Positions 31,980 through 40,193 of a stretch of DNA of 43,083 nt are shown piece by piece. This DNA is from DATMQA01 sp035566895 (lineage in GTDB: Bacteria > Verrucomicrobiota > Verrucomicrobiia > Limisphaerales > UBA8199), in contig DATMQA010000139.1 in assembly GCA_035566895.1 (NCBI GenBank), positions 1 to 43,083 of the forward strand, written 5' to 3'. Positions within the stretch are counted from its first letter, which is position 1. The number at the start of each line of letters is the position of its first letter. The notes beneath the pieces were generated by a model. That model was not told where the DNA came from, did not search any database, and saw only the letters and a program-made list of their open reading frames with translations. The position numbers were made by a program, and so were the translations under genes.

Positions 31980-32615
31980 ATGAAGCGCGGGCAAATGAAT
32001 TTGCGCTGCCGGGGAAATAGCTTCCGACACGTTACCGCTCTTGCTTCCCATCGTGCTTTTTCCCTGATCGAACTGCTCATCGTCGTCGCCCTGATGCTGC
32101 TGCTCACCACTCTTTATTGGAGTCCCAGCAAGGGCAGCCGCCAGCGCCAGTTGAAAAAATCGTGCCAGGCGAACCTGGAGAAAATCTACATCGCGATGCA
32201 GATTTATGCCAATGATTCGGCCGGCCGGTTTCCATTGGTTCCCGGCGCTCAAACTTCAGAGGAAGCGCTGGCTCCGCTCGTCCCGCGCTACTCCTCGGAT
32301 ACGGCTGTTTTCCTCTGCCCGGCCAGCAAGGATTCGTTTGCAGGCGAGTCGTTTCTCAAAAGTCAAATCAGTTACGCCTATTACATGGGTTTCGCCCCGA
32401 CCAACAGCCACGTCCTGCTGAGCGATCAGCAGGTGGACACTCGGTCTAAAGTTGCGGGGCAGGATGCCTTCTCCAGCACCGGCAAACCGCCCGGCGCCAA
32501 CCACGGCAAATACGGCGGCAATTTCCTGTTCTGCGATGGTCATGTCGAGCCAAGTCCGGCCGAAACGCCCTTCGCACTCGAAGTGGGTACCGGGACCAAA
32601 TTGCTCAATCCTTAA
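31980..32615 (+). CDS. Type II secretion/type IV pilin-like pseudopilin
   Basis: A 211-residue protein from ATG 31980 with a prepilin N-terminus: a basic leader (RHVTALASHR) ending in alanine, then FSLIELLIVVALMLLLTTLYW. The cleavage site would be A/F with the conserved glutamate at +5. The usual glycine at -1 is alanine. The C-terminal half contains NHGKYGGNFLFCDGHVEPSP, the H-X-G...DGHV motif typical of the large Planctomycetes/Verrucomicrobiota pseudopilin families (DUF1559-like). The protein is exported and processed at the inner membrane. No secretion ATPase or pilin peptidase is nearby. The promoter position suggests leaderless translation from 31980; ATG 31995 is an alternative. Confidence 0.85.
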   Translation: MKRGQMNLRCRGNSFRHVTALASHRAFSLIELLIVVALMLLLTTLYWSPSKGSRQRQLKKSCQANLEKIYIAMQIYANDSAGRFPLVPGAQTSEEALAPLVPRYSSDTAVFLCPASKDSFAGESFLKSQISYAYYMGFAPTNSHVLLSDQQVDTRSKVAGQDAFSSTGKPPGANHGKYGGNFLFCDGHVEPSPAETPFALEVGTGTKLLNP

Positions 32616-32640
32616 GCTAGCTATGGGAAGAAATGAACGG

Positions 32641-32720
32641 CCGCGGATTTCGCGGATGGCGCGAACAAATAGAGCGGCGCGGATTCTTTGTTTATCCCGT
32701 GTCATCCACGAAATCCGCGG
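32641..32720. repeat. 12-bp inverted repeat with short-period repeat character
   Basis: CCGCGGATTTCG (32641-32652) and CGAAATCCGCGG (32709-32720) are perfect inverted copies enclosing 56 bp. The left arm continues in roughly 9-bp register (CGCGGATTT, CGCGGATGG). It sits between the pseudopilin and the PQQ-propeller gene. Confidence 0.7.
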
Positions 32721-32745
32721 TTAATAAATTCCGGAGGCACGCCCA

Positions 32746-35181
32746 ATGAAAATCCAATGTTCGTGCGGCGCGAAGTACGAGTTCGAGATCACCCCGGAGA
32801 TGATGGCTCGGCCAGTGCGATTTATCTGTCCGGCCTGCGGCGTGGATGCGTCGGAATTCGTGGATAGCCTGGTGCGGCAGGAACTCGGTCAAACAGCAAC
32901 CCCCTCAGGCGCGCTGGTGGACGTGGCGCCGGGCCGGTCCCGAGCCGTAATGGCCGCCGCGCCGGCGGGAGTGTTGCTTGAGGCCGAACCAGCGCCAGCG
33001 CCTGCCAGACCGGCGGTGCGGATGGTGACCCGAAATGCGGAAGCCGCACCCGCAGGAGCGAGCCAGGCACCGCCTCCGCTCGACACCCCGCAGCCTTGCC
33101 TGAAGCATTTGGGCGAGCTGGCGACCGAAAAGTGCTTTGTCTGTTCCAAACCGATCTGCCCGAAATGCATGGAGTTGTTCGGCTACGTCTGTTCCCCGCT
33201 CTGCAAGGCCAAAGCCGACTCGCACGGTATTGAGGTGCCGGTTTACGAGGGCCAACGGTCGGTCGTCGAGGCGCGGCAGTGGCGCATAATCGTCCGGGTC
33301 ACCACCACGGTTTGTCTCATCACGCTGGTGTTGCTGAGCGTCCGCGGCTGGTATGCCTGGTCCGGGTCCAGGCCCAAACCCATTTTCTCGGTTCGGTTCG
33401 ACGAGCCGGCTTACTCCGGCCAGGCGGTCATCTGCGGCAAGGATAAGGACCAAATTGTTTTCCTTCACGGCGACACCCTGGCACGGCATGACATGAAAAC
33501 CAAAAAGGAGGTTTGGTCCTGCCGGCTGCTCGACCGTAAGAAAATCGCGGAAGACGTCCAAAAAGAAATCAAAGATATGGAGCAGGCCAATCTCCGAATG
33601 GGCGATAACGGCGTGAGCCATCCTCCGCCGATTCCGCCCGCGGACAAACTCCAGCGCGAGATGGAAAGGGCCGCGGCGGCCGATTTGACACTGCACGTCA
33701 GTGGCCAGAGTGTCTGGGTCAGCACGCCGGAAAAACTGGTTCGCTACGATTGGGAGACCGGCAAGTCCATCAAGGAACTGGCAATCCCTCAGCGCAAAGG
33801 AGAGTTGATTTCGCATGGAGAGGAGTTGCTGCTGGTCGATGCCGAACCGGGCCGGCCCAGCCTTACACATATCAATCTGTCGAGTTGTGAGGTCCGCACC
33901 GAGGACCTCAGCGGGGGCGCCGCTGCGGACCTGGCGGAGGCAGGAAAGGCCGGCGTTTTGGGCACCGGCAGCGGTAGGCGCAGCGCCGACCTGGCCGGCT
34001 TGCCCATGGGTATGCCGGGAAAAGACCTCGGCAAACCGATGGACCCGGCCAAGGTCGCCGAACAGGCCCAGCATCTCTCGCTGCCGGCACGGCTCGCCTT
34101 GCCCGCCACGCTCAGCGCCAATCTCAGCCAGGAGCGCGCGCTGACCGAGCTGGACGACACTTCGCGTCCCCAGAACGGGTCAGGGCGCGCGTCGGTGCGG
34201 CTCACGCTTTTGCCTTCCAAAGACGGATTCGTCGAAGTCGCCGTCCGCCTGGTCGAATCCCGCATGGTCCAAGTCAGCGCGATGAAGGCTCCGCCCTCAA
34301 AATCTGTGCTCAATGGCAACCTGACGGCGGGCAACACTCTGGAAGCCGCCAATGAAATCCTTAACGAAATGCAACGCTCGCGTGGCGGCGACATGGTCGA
34401 AGAGGACCAGAGCCGCTACCAGGTCACGCTGCGACGGTTGGGCGCCCCGGAGACGTGGACCGGTGAAGTGATCGGGCCGCCCAGCTTTTACCCCCTCCAA
34501 ACGGTTAACGTGCTGGCCGCCAACAAAAGCATTCGGGTAATGGATAAAACCTTCAAACAACTCTGGCAAAGCCCGCTCAACTACAATGTTGAAGGCCGGC
34601 TGTCGCTGGACGAAGAAAACGCCATTTATGGCCAGGGCCCGTGTGTCGAACATAAAGGCACGCTTTACGTTTTCGATGAGGGGGTGCTGACGGCATTCAA
34701 CCTGGCGACCGGCACCGCCCGCTGGCGCCTGGTTTCAGTTGGCATCACCGGCATCTTTTTTGACGACAAAGACATGATTTACGTAAACACAACCAGTGCC
34801 AGTCCCGATAGCATCAAATACTCACGCCAGATTGACGTCTCCCAGCGCGCCGGCTCGGTGATCCAGAAAGTGGATTCCAAGAGCGGCAAAGTGCTCTGGA
34901 CAGCTGAGCCGGGTGGCCTGGTTAATTACGTTAACGGCAAGTTCATCTTTACCGTTCAGCAGTACATGCCCTATGAGTCCGAAGATGAGAGCCCGTACAC
35001 GGTCGAGACTGGCTTGGAGGCGCGGGCCTACCTGCGGGTGCGGCGAATCAACCCGAAAAACGGCCGCCAGATGTGGGAGTACTTCCAGCAAAGGGCGCCG
35101 CTGGACATCGCTTTTGACAAGAACCGAATCCGCCTGGTTTTCAAGAAGGAAGTCCAGGTGCTGAGGTTTTTGGCGTTCTGA
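32746..35181 (+). CDS. Zinc-finger, single-pass membrane protein with PQQ-like beta-propeller
   Basis: An 811-residue protein. At the N-terminus a CSC...CPAC zinc ribbon (MKIQCSCGAKYEFEI, then FICPACG) is followed by an alanine/proline-rich linker and a B-box-like cysteine/histidine cluster (~118-155: CLKHLGE, CFVC, CPKC, CSPLC). A TM helix follows (~186-207, TTTVCLITLVLLSVRGWYAW). The rest is extracytoplasmic and made of PQQ-like propeller strands: TLARHDMKTKKEVWSCRL, VRYDWETGKSIKELAI, TAFNLATGTARWRLVS, KVDSKSGKVLWTAE and RINPKNGRQMWEYF. The zinc domains would be cytoplasmic and the propeller periplasmic. A role in sensing or assembly is plausible but not shown. Start ATG 32746. Confidence 0.85.
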   Translation: MKIQCSCGAKYEFEITPEMMARPVRFICPACGVDASEFVDSLVRQELGQTATPSGALVDVAPGRSRAVMAAAPAGVLLEAEPAPAPARPAVRMVTRNAEAAPAGASQAPPPLDTPQPCLKHLGELATEKCFVCSKPICPKCMELFGYVCSPLCKAKADSHGIEVPVYEGQRSVVEARQWRIIVRVTTTVCLITLVLLSVRGWYAWSGSRPKPIFSVRFDEPAYSGQAVICGKDKDQIVFLHGDTLARHDMKTKKEVWSCRLLDRKKIAEDVQKEIKDMEQANLRMGDNGVSHPPPIPPADKLQREMERAAAADLTLHVSGQSVWVSTPEKLVRYDWETGKSIKELAIPQRKGELISHGEELLLVDAEPGRPSLTHINLSSCEVRTEDLSGGAAADLAEAGKAGVLGTGSGRRSADLAGLPMGMPGKDLGKPMDPAKVAEQAQHLSLPARLALPATLSANLSQERALTELDDTSRPQNGSGRASVRLTLLPSKDGFVEVAVRLVESRMVQVSAMKAPPSKSVLNGNLTAGNTLEAANEILNEMQRSRGGDMVEEDQSRYQVTLRRLGAPETWTGEVIGPPSFYPLQTVNVLAANKSIRVMDKTFKQLWQSPLNYNVEGRLSLDEENAIYGQGPCVEHKGTLYVFDEGVLTAFNLATGTARWRLVSVGITGIFFDDKDMIYVNTTSASPDSIKYSRQIDVSQRAGSVIQKVDSKSGKVLWTAEPGGLVNYVNGKFIFTVQQYMPYESEDESPYTVETGLEARAYLRVRRINPKNGRQMWEYFQQRAPLDIAFDKNRIRLVFKKEVQVLRFLAF

Positions 35182-35238
35182 GGCCGCGCCCCGAATGCCC
35201 GAGCGTTACCTGGCAACACTTGGTTGCAGGGTCACATC

Positions 35239-35299
35239 GTTACAAGGTTACAAAGAGCCGCATCCCACACGTAACTTTGGAACCATTTAACCTTGTAAC
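35239..35299. terminator. 11-bp inverted repeat between convergent genes
   Basis: GTTACAAGGTT (35239-35249) and AACCTTGTAAC (35289-35299) are perfect inverted copies between the PQQ-propeller gene (plus) and the receiver gene (minus). The 39-bp spacing makes a simple terminator uncertain. It may be another decayed repeat. Confidence 0.35.
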
Positions 35300-35313
35300 C
35301 TGGGCCGGCCGCT

Positions 35314-35796
35314 TCACCGCAGCGTGGTTTCGGGCTGGGCGGGTTTGCCAACCTCAGAGGGGGTGGGTGTGCGGTTGATTTCGGTCCAATAGATTTCGAA
35401 GCGCTGGATCAAGTTCACCATCTCGTCGAATGACACCGGTTTGACCAGGTACGAATTGGCCCCCAGGTCGTAAGCCCGGTCCACGTCCTCCTGAAGATTG
35501 GAGGAAGTCAGCACGACCACGAGCAGCCGTTTCATCTCGGGCTCGGAGCGGATCCATTGCAACACCTCGAAACCGTCCGTGCCTGGCATCTTGAGGTCCA
35601 GGAGGACGAGGAAGGGCAAGGGAAAACGCTCGCGATTGGCGTAAGGGCCGTTCCCGGTCAGGTATTCAAGAGCCTGCTCTCCGTCGCGCACCATCTTAAG
35701 AGTGTTGAGCAGTCCGGCTTTTTGAAACGCGCGCTGAATCAGCAACACGTCGTTGGCATCATCTTCCACCAGCAGAATGAATTGATTGTGCAGCAT
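35314..35796 (-). CDS. Single-domain response regulator (Rcp1/CheY-like)
   Basis: A 160-residue stand-alone receiver. The acidic pocket is VEDDAND, the phosphoacceptor is in LVLLDLKMPGTDGFEVL, the switch is VVVLTSSN, and the lysine is in YLVKPVSF. The Rcp1-type loop GNGPYANRERFPLPF is present. A 20-residue threonine/proline-rich tail (NRTPTPSEVGKPAQPETTLR) follows the last helix. The start ATG 35796 has a Shine-Dalgarno GAGGTG upstream. It is divergent from the NarL-type regulator at 35949 and paralogous to the receiver at 21155-21616. The partner kinase is not in the window. Confidence 0.93.
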   Translation of the reverse strand: MLHNQFILLVEDDANDVLLIQRAFQKAGLLNTLKMVRDGEQALEYLTGNGPYANRERFPLPFLVLLDLKMPGTDGFEVLQWIRSEPEMKRLLVVVLTSSNLQEDVDRAYDLGANSYLVKPVSFDEMVNLIQRFEIYWTEINRTPTPSEVGKPAQPETTLR

Positions 35797-35884
35797 TGGG
35801 CACCTCGTTCTTGACTGATGCGGTGTTTTATTTCAACGCATCTTGACACTTCGGCTACTCGCTGTCACTGGGGTGAAGACCTGA

Positions 35885-35913
35885 TTGAAAAGAGCATTCC
35901 TCAACCATAAAAT
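35885..35913 (+). promoter_or_regulatory. Sigma-70-type promoter for the NarL-type regulator
   Basis: TTGAAA (35885-35890) and TAAAAT (35908-35913) are separated by exactly 17 bp. The predicted start is about 29 nt before the ATG at 35949. A good consensus match, found by eye. Confidence 0.5.
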
Positions 35914-35948
35914 GAAGGGTAATCAACGAATCTGTTCACATCCTGCCT

Positions 35949-36626
35949 ATGCCAAACATCAATGTATTGCTCGTGGACGACCATAACATCGTGCGCCAGG
36001 GACTCAAAGCGCTGCTCGCCGCCGAGGGCGACTTCACGGTCATAGCGGAAGCGCAAAGCGGCCGTGAGGCGGTGAACCTGGCCGCCAAACTCCATCCGGA
36101 AGTCGTGGTAATGGATTTAGCCATGCCGTTGCTGAACGGTTGGGAGGCCACCCGCCAGATTCTCAAGGCGGTGCCCACCGCCCGCATTGTTGTGCTCTCG
36201 ACTTATGACGACGACGAGCACGTCCAACAGGCCATCGCCGCCGGTGCGGCCGCCTACCTGATCAAACAGACCGCCGCCGCCGACCTGGTCAAAGCCATTC
36301 GCGAGGTGAAGAAAGGCAATGCCTATTTTAGCCCGGCGATCGCCTCGCGCCTGCGGGAACAGACCTGCCGGGCTCCAGCCGAAAGCGAGCCGGCCCAACC
36401 CAAGGTGGAATTGACGCTCCGCGAAGCCGAAGTGCTGCAACTGATTGCGGAAGGATTTGCCAACAAACAAATCGCCGCCGAACTGAACCTGAGTGTCAAA
36501 ACCGTCGAGAAACATCGCCAGCAGGTGATGAACAAACTGAACATTCACGACACCGCCAGCCTGGTGCGCCACGCCGCGGCCAAAGGGATTATCGAGACCA
36601 ATCTCGCGGGGGTGCCGACCAGTTAA
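35949..36626 (+). CDS. NarL/FixJ-type response regulator with LuxR DNA-binding domain
   Basis: A 225-residue transcription factor. Receiver domain: LLVDDHNIVRQG acidic pocket, phosphoacceptor in VVVMDLAMPLLNGW, switch VVLSTYDDD, lysine in AYLIKQTAAAD. After a short proline-rich linker the LuxR helix-turn-helix is LTLREAEVLQLIAEGFANKQ, then IAAELNLSVKTVEKHRQQVM and NKLNIHDTASLVRHA. It is cytoplasmic and binds DNA as a phosphorylation-dependent dimer in the family. No histidine kinase is adjacent. A second regulator of the same class is at 39494-40174. A short degenerate 7-bp repeat stretch follows its stop. Confidence 0.95.
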   Translation: MPNINVLLVDDHNIVRQGLKALLAAEGDFTVIAEAQSGREAVNLAAKLHPEVVVMDLAMPLLNGWEATRQILKAVPTARIVVLSTYDDDEHVQQAIAAGAAAYLIKQTAAADLVKAIREVKKGNAYFSPAIASRLREQTCRAPAESEPAQPKVELTLREAEVLQLIAEGFANKQIAAELNLSVKTVEKHRQQVMNKLNIHDTASLVRHAAAKGIIETNLAGVPTS

Positions 36627-36664
36627 AACTCCGAAGCTCGAAGTCCAAGTCAGTAAGCGAGACG

Positions 36665-37840
36665 TCAGTGCGTCAGCAGTTCGCGCTGCCAGTTCATCAA
36701 GTCGGGGGAATGTTTATCCCAGTTCCGGGCGAGGTCCGAGAGGGTGGCCCGGCTGGCGATGAGGGTGGGATCGACGCCCAGTGCGGCGGCGCGGGCATCG
36801 CGGCGGGTTTGCAAATCCAGGAAGCGGCGGCGCTCCGCCTCACTGGGGCGGCGGCCGATGGCACGAAGGATTTCGGGATGCTCGTCAGGTGAGAGGCCCA
36901 TTCCGCGGGCAACGGCTTTGGTCAGGCCAGAGCGTCGGCGCTCGGAAAGATGCTTGGGGAGGAACGGGTCGAGGGACCGGTGCGTCGCAGCGGCAGCGGC
37001 CACATCGACCAGGGCCTGGTGGTTCATCACAAAAAACGGCGGCTTGTTGGCAGCGACGGCCTCGGTTTCGCGCCAGCGCCAGAGTTCGCGCAGGACGGCC
37101 AGAGCCGGCCGGCCGAGCAGATGGCTGCCTTTGATGCGCCAGACCGAATCCATATCCGCCGGACGCGCGCGCGTGGACTCAGCAATGAGGCGGGCACACG
37201 ATTCCTGGTGCCAGGCCAAACGTCCCTTGGACTCCAACCTGGTTTTGAGTTGGTCGGCAATTGGTTTGAGGTAATGGGTGTCGTTTCGGGCATACTTCAC
37301 CATGCGCTCGGTCAATGGACGCATCGCCCAGTTGGCCTTCTGCGCCCCCTTCTCCAGTTTCACTCCCAGGCAAGTTTCGACCAAATTGCCGAGGCTGAAT
37401 TGAAGGACGCCCAGGAGGCGCGCCGCCAGCATGGTGTCGAAAATCGCACTGGGGACGAACTCATGATGCTTGCGCAAAAGGCGCAGGTCGTAATCGGCGC
37501 CATGCATGAGGAGTTCGTGACCGGAGAGGGCGTCCAGCAACGGGTCGAGCTTCAGGTGTGCCAAGGGGTCGATCAACACGTCGCCCGAGACGGTGCTGAT
37601 CTGAATCAGGCAAACCTTCTCCGGATAGGCATGAAGGCTGTCGGCTTCCGTGTCCACCGCGACCCAGGTGGCTGCCTGGAGGGTGGGGAGGAACGCCTGG
37701 AGTTTTTGTTCCGTATCAACCACAACGAAAATATACCGGCGCACTCGCAAAGGACCATGCGAAAATCGCGGAGCAACGGCACGGCGGCGTGTGACCGAAC
37801 TCCGTCGCTCCGCTACCCGGCCGCCCTCCGTCGCCATCAT
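36665..37840 (-). CDS. rnd: Ribonuclease D
   Basis: A 3'-5' exoribonuclease for tRNA 3' maturation. The DEDDy exonuclease motifs are complete: WVAVDTEADS (D and E of motif I), LLMHGADYDLRLL (motif II), and VKYARNDTHYLKPI (motif III with Y and D). An HRDC domain follows (~235-315: LAVLRELWRWRETEAVAANK, then PPFFVMNHQALVDVAAAAA), and a second HRDC-like helical stretch completes the C-terminus. The true start is unclear. The ATG at 37840 adds ~40 basic residues without a match; GTG codons before VRRYIFVV or VDTEQKL would give the usual N-terminus. It is divergent from the ligase gene, whose start is only 46 bp away. Confidence 0.88.
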   Translation of the reverse strand: MMATEGGRVAERRSSVTRRRAVAPRFSHGPLRVRRYIFVVVDTEQKLQAFLPTLQAATWVAVDTEADSLHAYPEKVCLIQISTVSGDVLIDPLAHLKLDPLLDALSGHELLMHGADYDLRLLRKHHEFVPSAIFDTMLAARLLGVLQFSLGNLVETCLGVKLEKGAQKANWAMRPLTERMVKYARNDTHYLKPIADQLKTRLESKGRLAWHQESCARLIAESTRARPADMDSVWRIKGSHLLGRPALAVLRELWRWRETEAVAANKPPFFVMNHQALVDVAAAAATHRSLDPFLPKHLSERRRSGLTKAVARGMGLSPDEHPEILRAIGRRPSEAERRRFLDLQTRRDARAAALGVDPTLIASRATLSDLARNWDKHSPDLMNWQRELLTH

Positions 37841-37886
37841 TCCCCTTCTTGCCTAACGCTGGAGCTTCTTCATAATATTTGCGGAG

Positions 37887-39416
37887 ATGAATTTGGCGAA
37901 AGCGTTTGCGGAGTCCGTCCGAAAGCAGCCGGAGAAGACTGCCCTCTTTTGGGGCGAGCGCGAGTATTCCTATGCCGAGCTGTGGGAACAAACCCGTTTT
38001 GTTTCGAGCCGGCTCGGTGGGCAGTTTGGGGTGAAAGCCGGGGACCGGGTGGGGCTCTGGCTCAAGAATTGTCCCGAATTTGTCCCGGCGCTCTTTGGCA
38101 TTCTGCAGGCCGGGGCGGTGGTGGTGCCGATCAACAATTTTCTCAAAGCCGACGAGGTCAATTACATCCTGAACGACGCCGGTATTGACGTGCTGATTAC
38201 GGATGCGGAGCTGGGCTCGCATTTTCGCGCGCTGGCGGCCGCGCGGCCGCAGCTTGCGATATTTAAGGTCGAAGAAATTGATACGAGGGTGAAAAGTGAC
38301 GAGGGGCGAGTGACGAGGGGAGGCGATCGGACCGAGGGTTCGGGTTCCCTGGCACACGAGGCCGGCAACTCGTCGCTGGCGGTGCTCATTTACACTTCCG
38401 GCACGACCGGGCGTCCGAAAGGGGCGATGCTGTCGCATGGCAACCTGCTGCATAACGTGGAGAGCTGCCGGATCGTGCTGCAGACCGTCAAGACGGACCG
38501 TTTTGCGGTGCTGCTGCCGATGTTTCACAGTTACATGCTGACGGTGGGGCTGTTGCTGCCGCTGCTGGTCGGCGGGTCCATCGTGCTGGTCAAATCGCTG
38601 CACCCGGTGCGCAACGTTTTGCAGGAAATCATCCAACGGGAAGCGACGGCGCTGCCGGCCATTCCCCAATTTTTCCGCAGCATGGTGAATGCGCCGTTGC
38701 CAGGTCCCCTGCCCTTGCGTTTGTGTATCAGCGGGGCGGCGCCGCTGCCGGTCCAGGTGCTCAAGGAGTTCGAAGCCCGATTTCACATTCCGCTGATTGA
38801 AGGTTATGGGCTGAGCGAGGCCAGCCCGGTGGTGACGAAAAATCCCCTGGACGGCACGCGCAAGCCGGGGTCGATCGGGCTGCCGATTGCGCATGTGGAA
38901 GTCAGCATTCAGGACGACGCGGGGCGGAAACTGGGGGACAACGAAGTTGGGGAGGTGTGCGTGCGTGGCGGGAATGTCATGCTGGGTTATTGGAACCAAG
39001 CGGAGGAGACAACCAAGGTGATGCGCCATGGCTGGCTGCTCACGGGCGATATCGGCTACCGGGACGCCGAGGGATATTACTACATCACGGACCGGAAAAA
39101 GGACATGCTGCTGGTCAATGGGATCAATGTTTATCCCCGGGAAATCGAGGAAATCCTGTACCAGTTCCCCGGGGTGAAGGAGGCGGCGGTGATTGGGAGG
39201 ACCGACTCGCGGCGGGGCGAACAGCCGGTGGCGTTCGTCTCCGCCAATGACGGGGCGTTGCTCGAGGAGAAAGCGATGCAGCATTTCGTGCGCAAGCGGT
39301 TAGCCGATTACAAAGTCCCGCGGAAGGTGGTCGTGCTGCCGGCCCTGCCACGGAATGCAACGGGCAAAATTCTTAAGACGGTGTTGAGGGGAATGGAGGC
39401 CGGGCGTGAGGCGTAA
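37887..39416 (+). CDS. AMP-binding acyl-CoA synthetase (long-chain fatty acid-CoA ligase-like)
   Basis: A 509-residue cytoplasmic adenylating enzyme that would activate a carboxylic acid to an acyl-CoA. Motifs: phosphate loop YTSGTTGRPKGAMLSH (169-184), EGYGLSEASPV, LLTGDIGYRDAEGYYYITDR, and the catalytic lysine in PRNATGKILKTVL. The N-terminus MNLAKAFAESVRKQPEKTAL is normal. Residues ~133-146 (TRVKSDEGRVTRGG) are encoded by a heptanucleotide array (38282-38323) and sit in a surface loop before the phosphate loop. The acyl substrate is not evident. It is divergent from rnd and convergent with the regulator at 39494. Its TAA stop is part of the next array. Confidence 0.93.
   Translation: MNLAKAFAESVRKQPEKTALFWGEREYSYAELWEQTRFVSSRLGGQFGVKAGDRVGLWLKNCPEFVPALFGILQAGAVVVPINNFLKADEVNYILNDAGIDVLITDAELGSHFRALAAARPQLAIFKVEEIDTRVKSDEGRVTRGGDRTEGSGSLAHEAGNSSLAVLIYTSGTTGRPKGAMLSHGNLLHNVESCRIVLQTVKTDRFAVLLPMFHSYMLTVGLLLPLLVGGSIVLVKSLHPVRNVLQEIIQREATALPAIPQFFRSMVNAPLPGPLPLRLCISGAAPLPVQVLKEFEARFHIPLIEGYGLSEASPVVTKNPLDGTRKPGSIGLPIAHVEVSIQDDAGRKLGDNEVGEVCVRGGNVMLGYWNQAEETTKVMRHGWLLTGDIGYRDAEGYYYITDRKKDMLLVNGINVYPREIEEILYQFPGVKEAAVIGRTDSRRGEQPVAFVSANDGALLEEKAMQHFVRKRLADYKVPRKVVVLPALPRNATGKILKTVLRGMEAGREA
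38282..38323. repeat. In-frame heptanucleotide array inside the acyl-CoA ligase gene
   Basis: Six 7-bp units in exact register: TACGAGG, GTGAAAA, GTGACGA, GGGGCGA, GTGACGA, GGGGAGG. The 42-bp length equals 14 codons and keeps the frame. The GTGACGA unit matches units in the array after the same gene. Confidence 0.8.
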
Positions 39417-39491
39417 AACGTGAAACGTAAAACGTGAACAAGAGTGACGGGTGACGTTCCCTCGTCACGCGCCACTTGTCACGCGCCACTT
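39412..39491. repeat. Heptanucleotide array and hairpin between convergent genes
   Basis: CGTAAAA, CGTGAAA, CGTAAAA, CGTGAAC (39412-39439) begin inside the ligase stop codon. They are followed by GTGACGG and GTGACG, then by the inverse units GTCACGC, GCCACTT, GTCACGC, GCCACTT (39464-39491). GTGACG (39451-39456) and CGTCAC (39463-39468) form a stem with a 6-base loop that extends imperfectly to both sides. The array ends 2 bp before the stop codon of the convergent regulator, so it may serve as a bidirectional terminator. Confidence 0.8.
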
Positions 39492-39493
39492 CC

Positions 39494-40174
39494 TCAGCAC
39501 TTGCCCATGAGGTCGGATTCCTCGCGCAGCATCACCAGGCCTTTGGCGATGGCGTATTTGGTCAGGCCGGCAACGCTATGGATATTGAGCTTGCGCATGA
39601 TGCGCTCGCGATGGGTTTCGACGGTGCGCACGCCGACGCCGAGGCGGGAGGCGATTTCCTTATTGCTCAAGCCCTCGGCAATGGCGATGAGCACCTCGCG
39701 CTCGCGACTGGTGATGCGATGGCCGGGCTCCTCGGAGCTGCCGTTGCGGCGGACGAACTGGTTGAGGGCGACGCGGGCGACTTCGGGACTGAAGAAGACC
39801 TCACCGGCCTGGACGGCTTCGATGGCGCCCGCCAGGTCGTCGGGGCTGGCCTCTTTGAGGACGTAGCCACGGGCACCGGCCTGGATGATGCGCAGGACGT
39901 ACTCGGAATGGCTGTGCATGGAGAGAATTAGGACTTTGACCTGGGGCAGTTCTTTGCGCAGGACCTCGGTGGCGGCCAGACCGCTCATTTTGGGCATGTC
40001 GATGTCCATGAGGACAACGTCAGGCAACAATTCGCGGGCCTTGCGGATGCCATCCTGGCCGTTGGCGGCTTCGCCGACGACGAGGAGGTTCGGGAACCGG
40101 GCGAGGCAGGCAGCGACCCCGCGGCGCACCACCGGATGGTCGTCCACCAACAGAACTTTGATTTGATTTTTCAT
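39494..40174 (-). CDS. NarL/FixJ-type response regulator with LuxR DNA-binding domain
   Basis: A 226-residue regulator. The receiver has LLVDDHPVVRRG, phosphoacceptor VVLMDIDMPKMSG, switch VLILSMHSHSEY and lysine GYVLKEASPDD. The LuxR domain is ITSREREVLIAIAEGLSNKE, then IASRLGVGVRTVETHRERIM and RKLNIHSVAGLTKYA. ATG 40174 (MKNQIKVLLVDD) is the family start; a longer frame from 40213 adds 13 residues that overlap the upstream barrel gene. It is the last gene of a minus-strand operon with that barrel protein (19 bp gap) and the HYR/Ig protein. A surface-protein operon ending in a transcriptional regulator suggests feedback control, by context. Confidence 0.94.
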   Translation of the reverse strand: MKNQIKVLLVDDHPVVRRGVAACLARFPNLLVVGEAANGQDGIRKARELLPDVVLMDIDMPKMSGLAATEVLRKELPQVKVLILSMHSHSEYVLRIIQAGARGYVLKEASPDDLAGAIEAVQAGEVFFSPEVARVALNQFVRRNGSSEEPGHRITSREREVLIAIAEGLSNKEIASRLGVGVRTVETHRERIMRKLNIHSVAGLTKYAIAKGLVMLREESDLMGKC

Positions 40175-40193
40175 GTAGTTTGTACTTCCAGGT

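Noticed and set aside
37716..39284. Long minus-strand frame of about 522 codons opposite the acyl-CoA ligase
   Set aside because: The ligase frame has all catalytic motifs. The antisense frame is a shadow of high-GC coding DNA.
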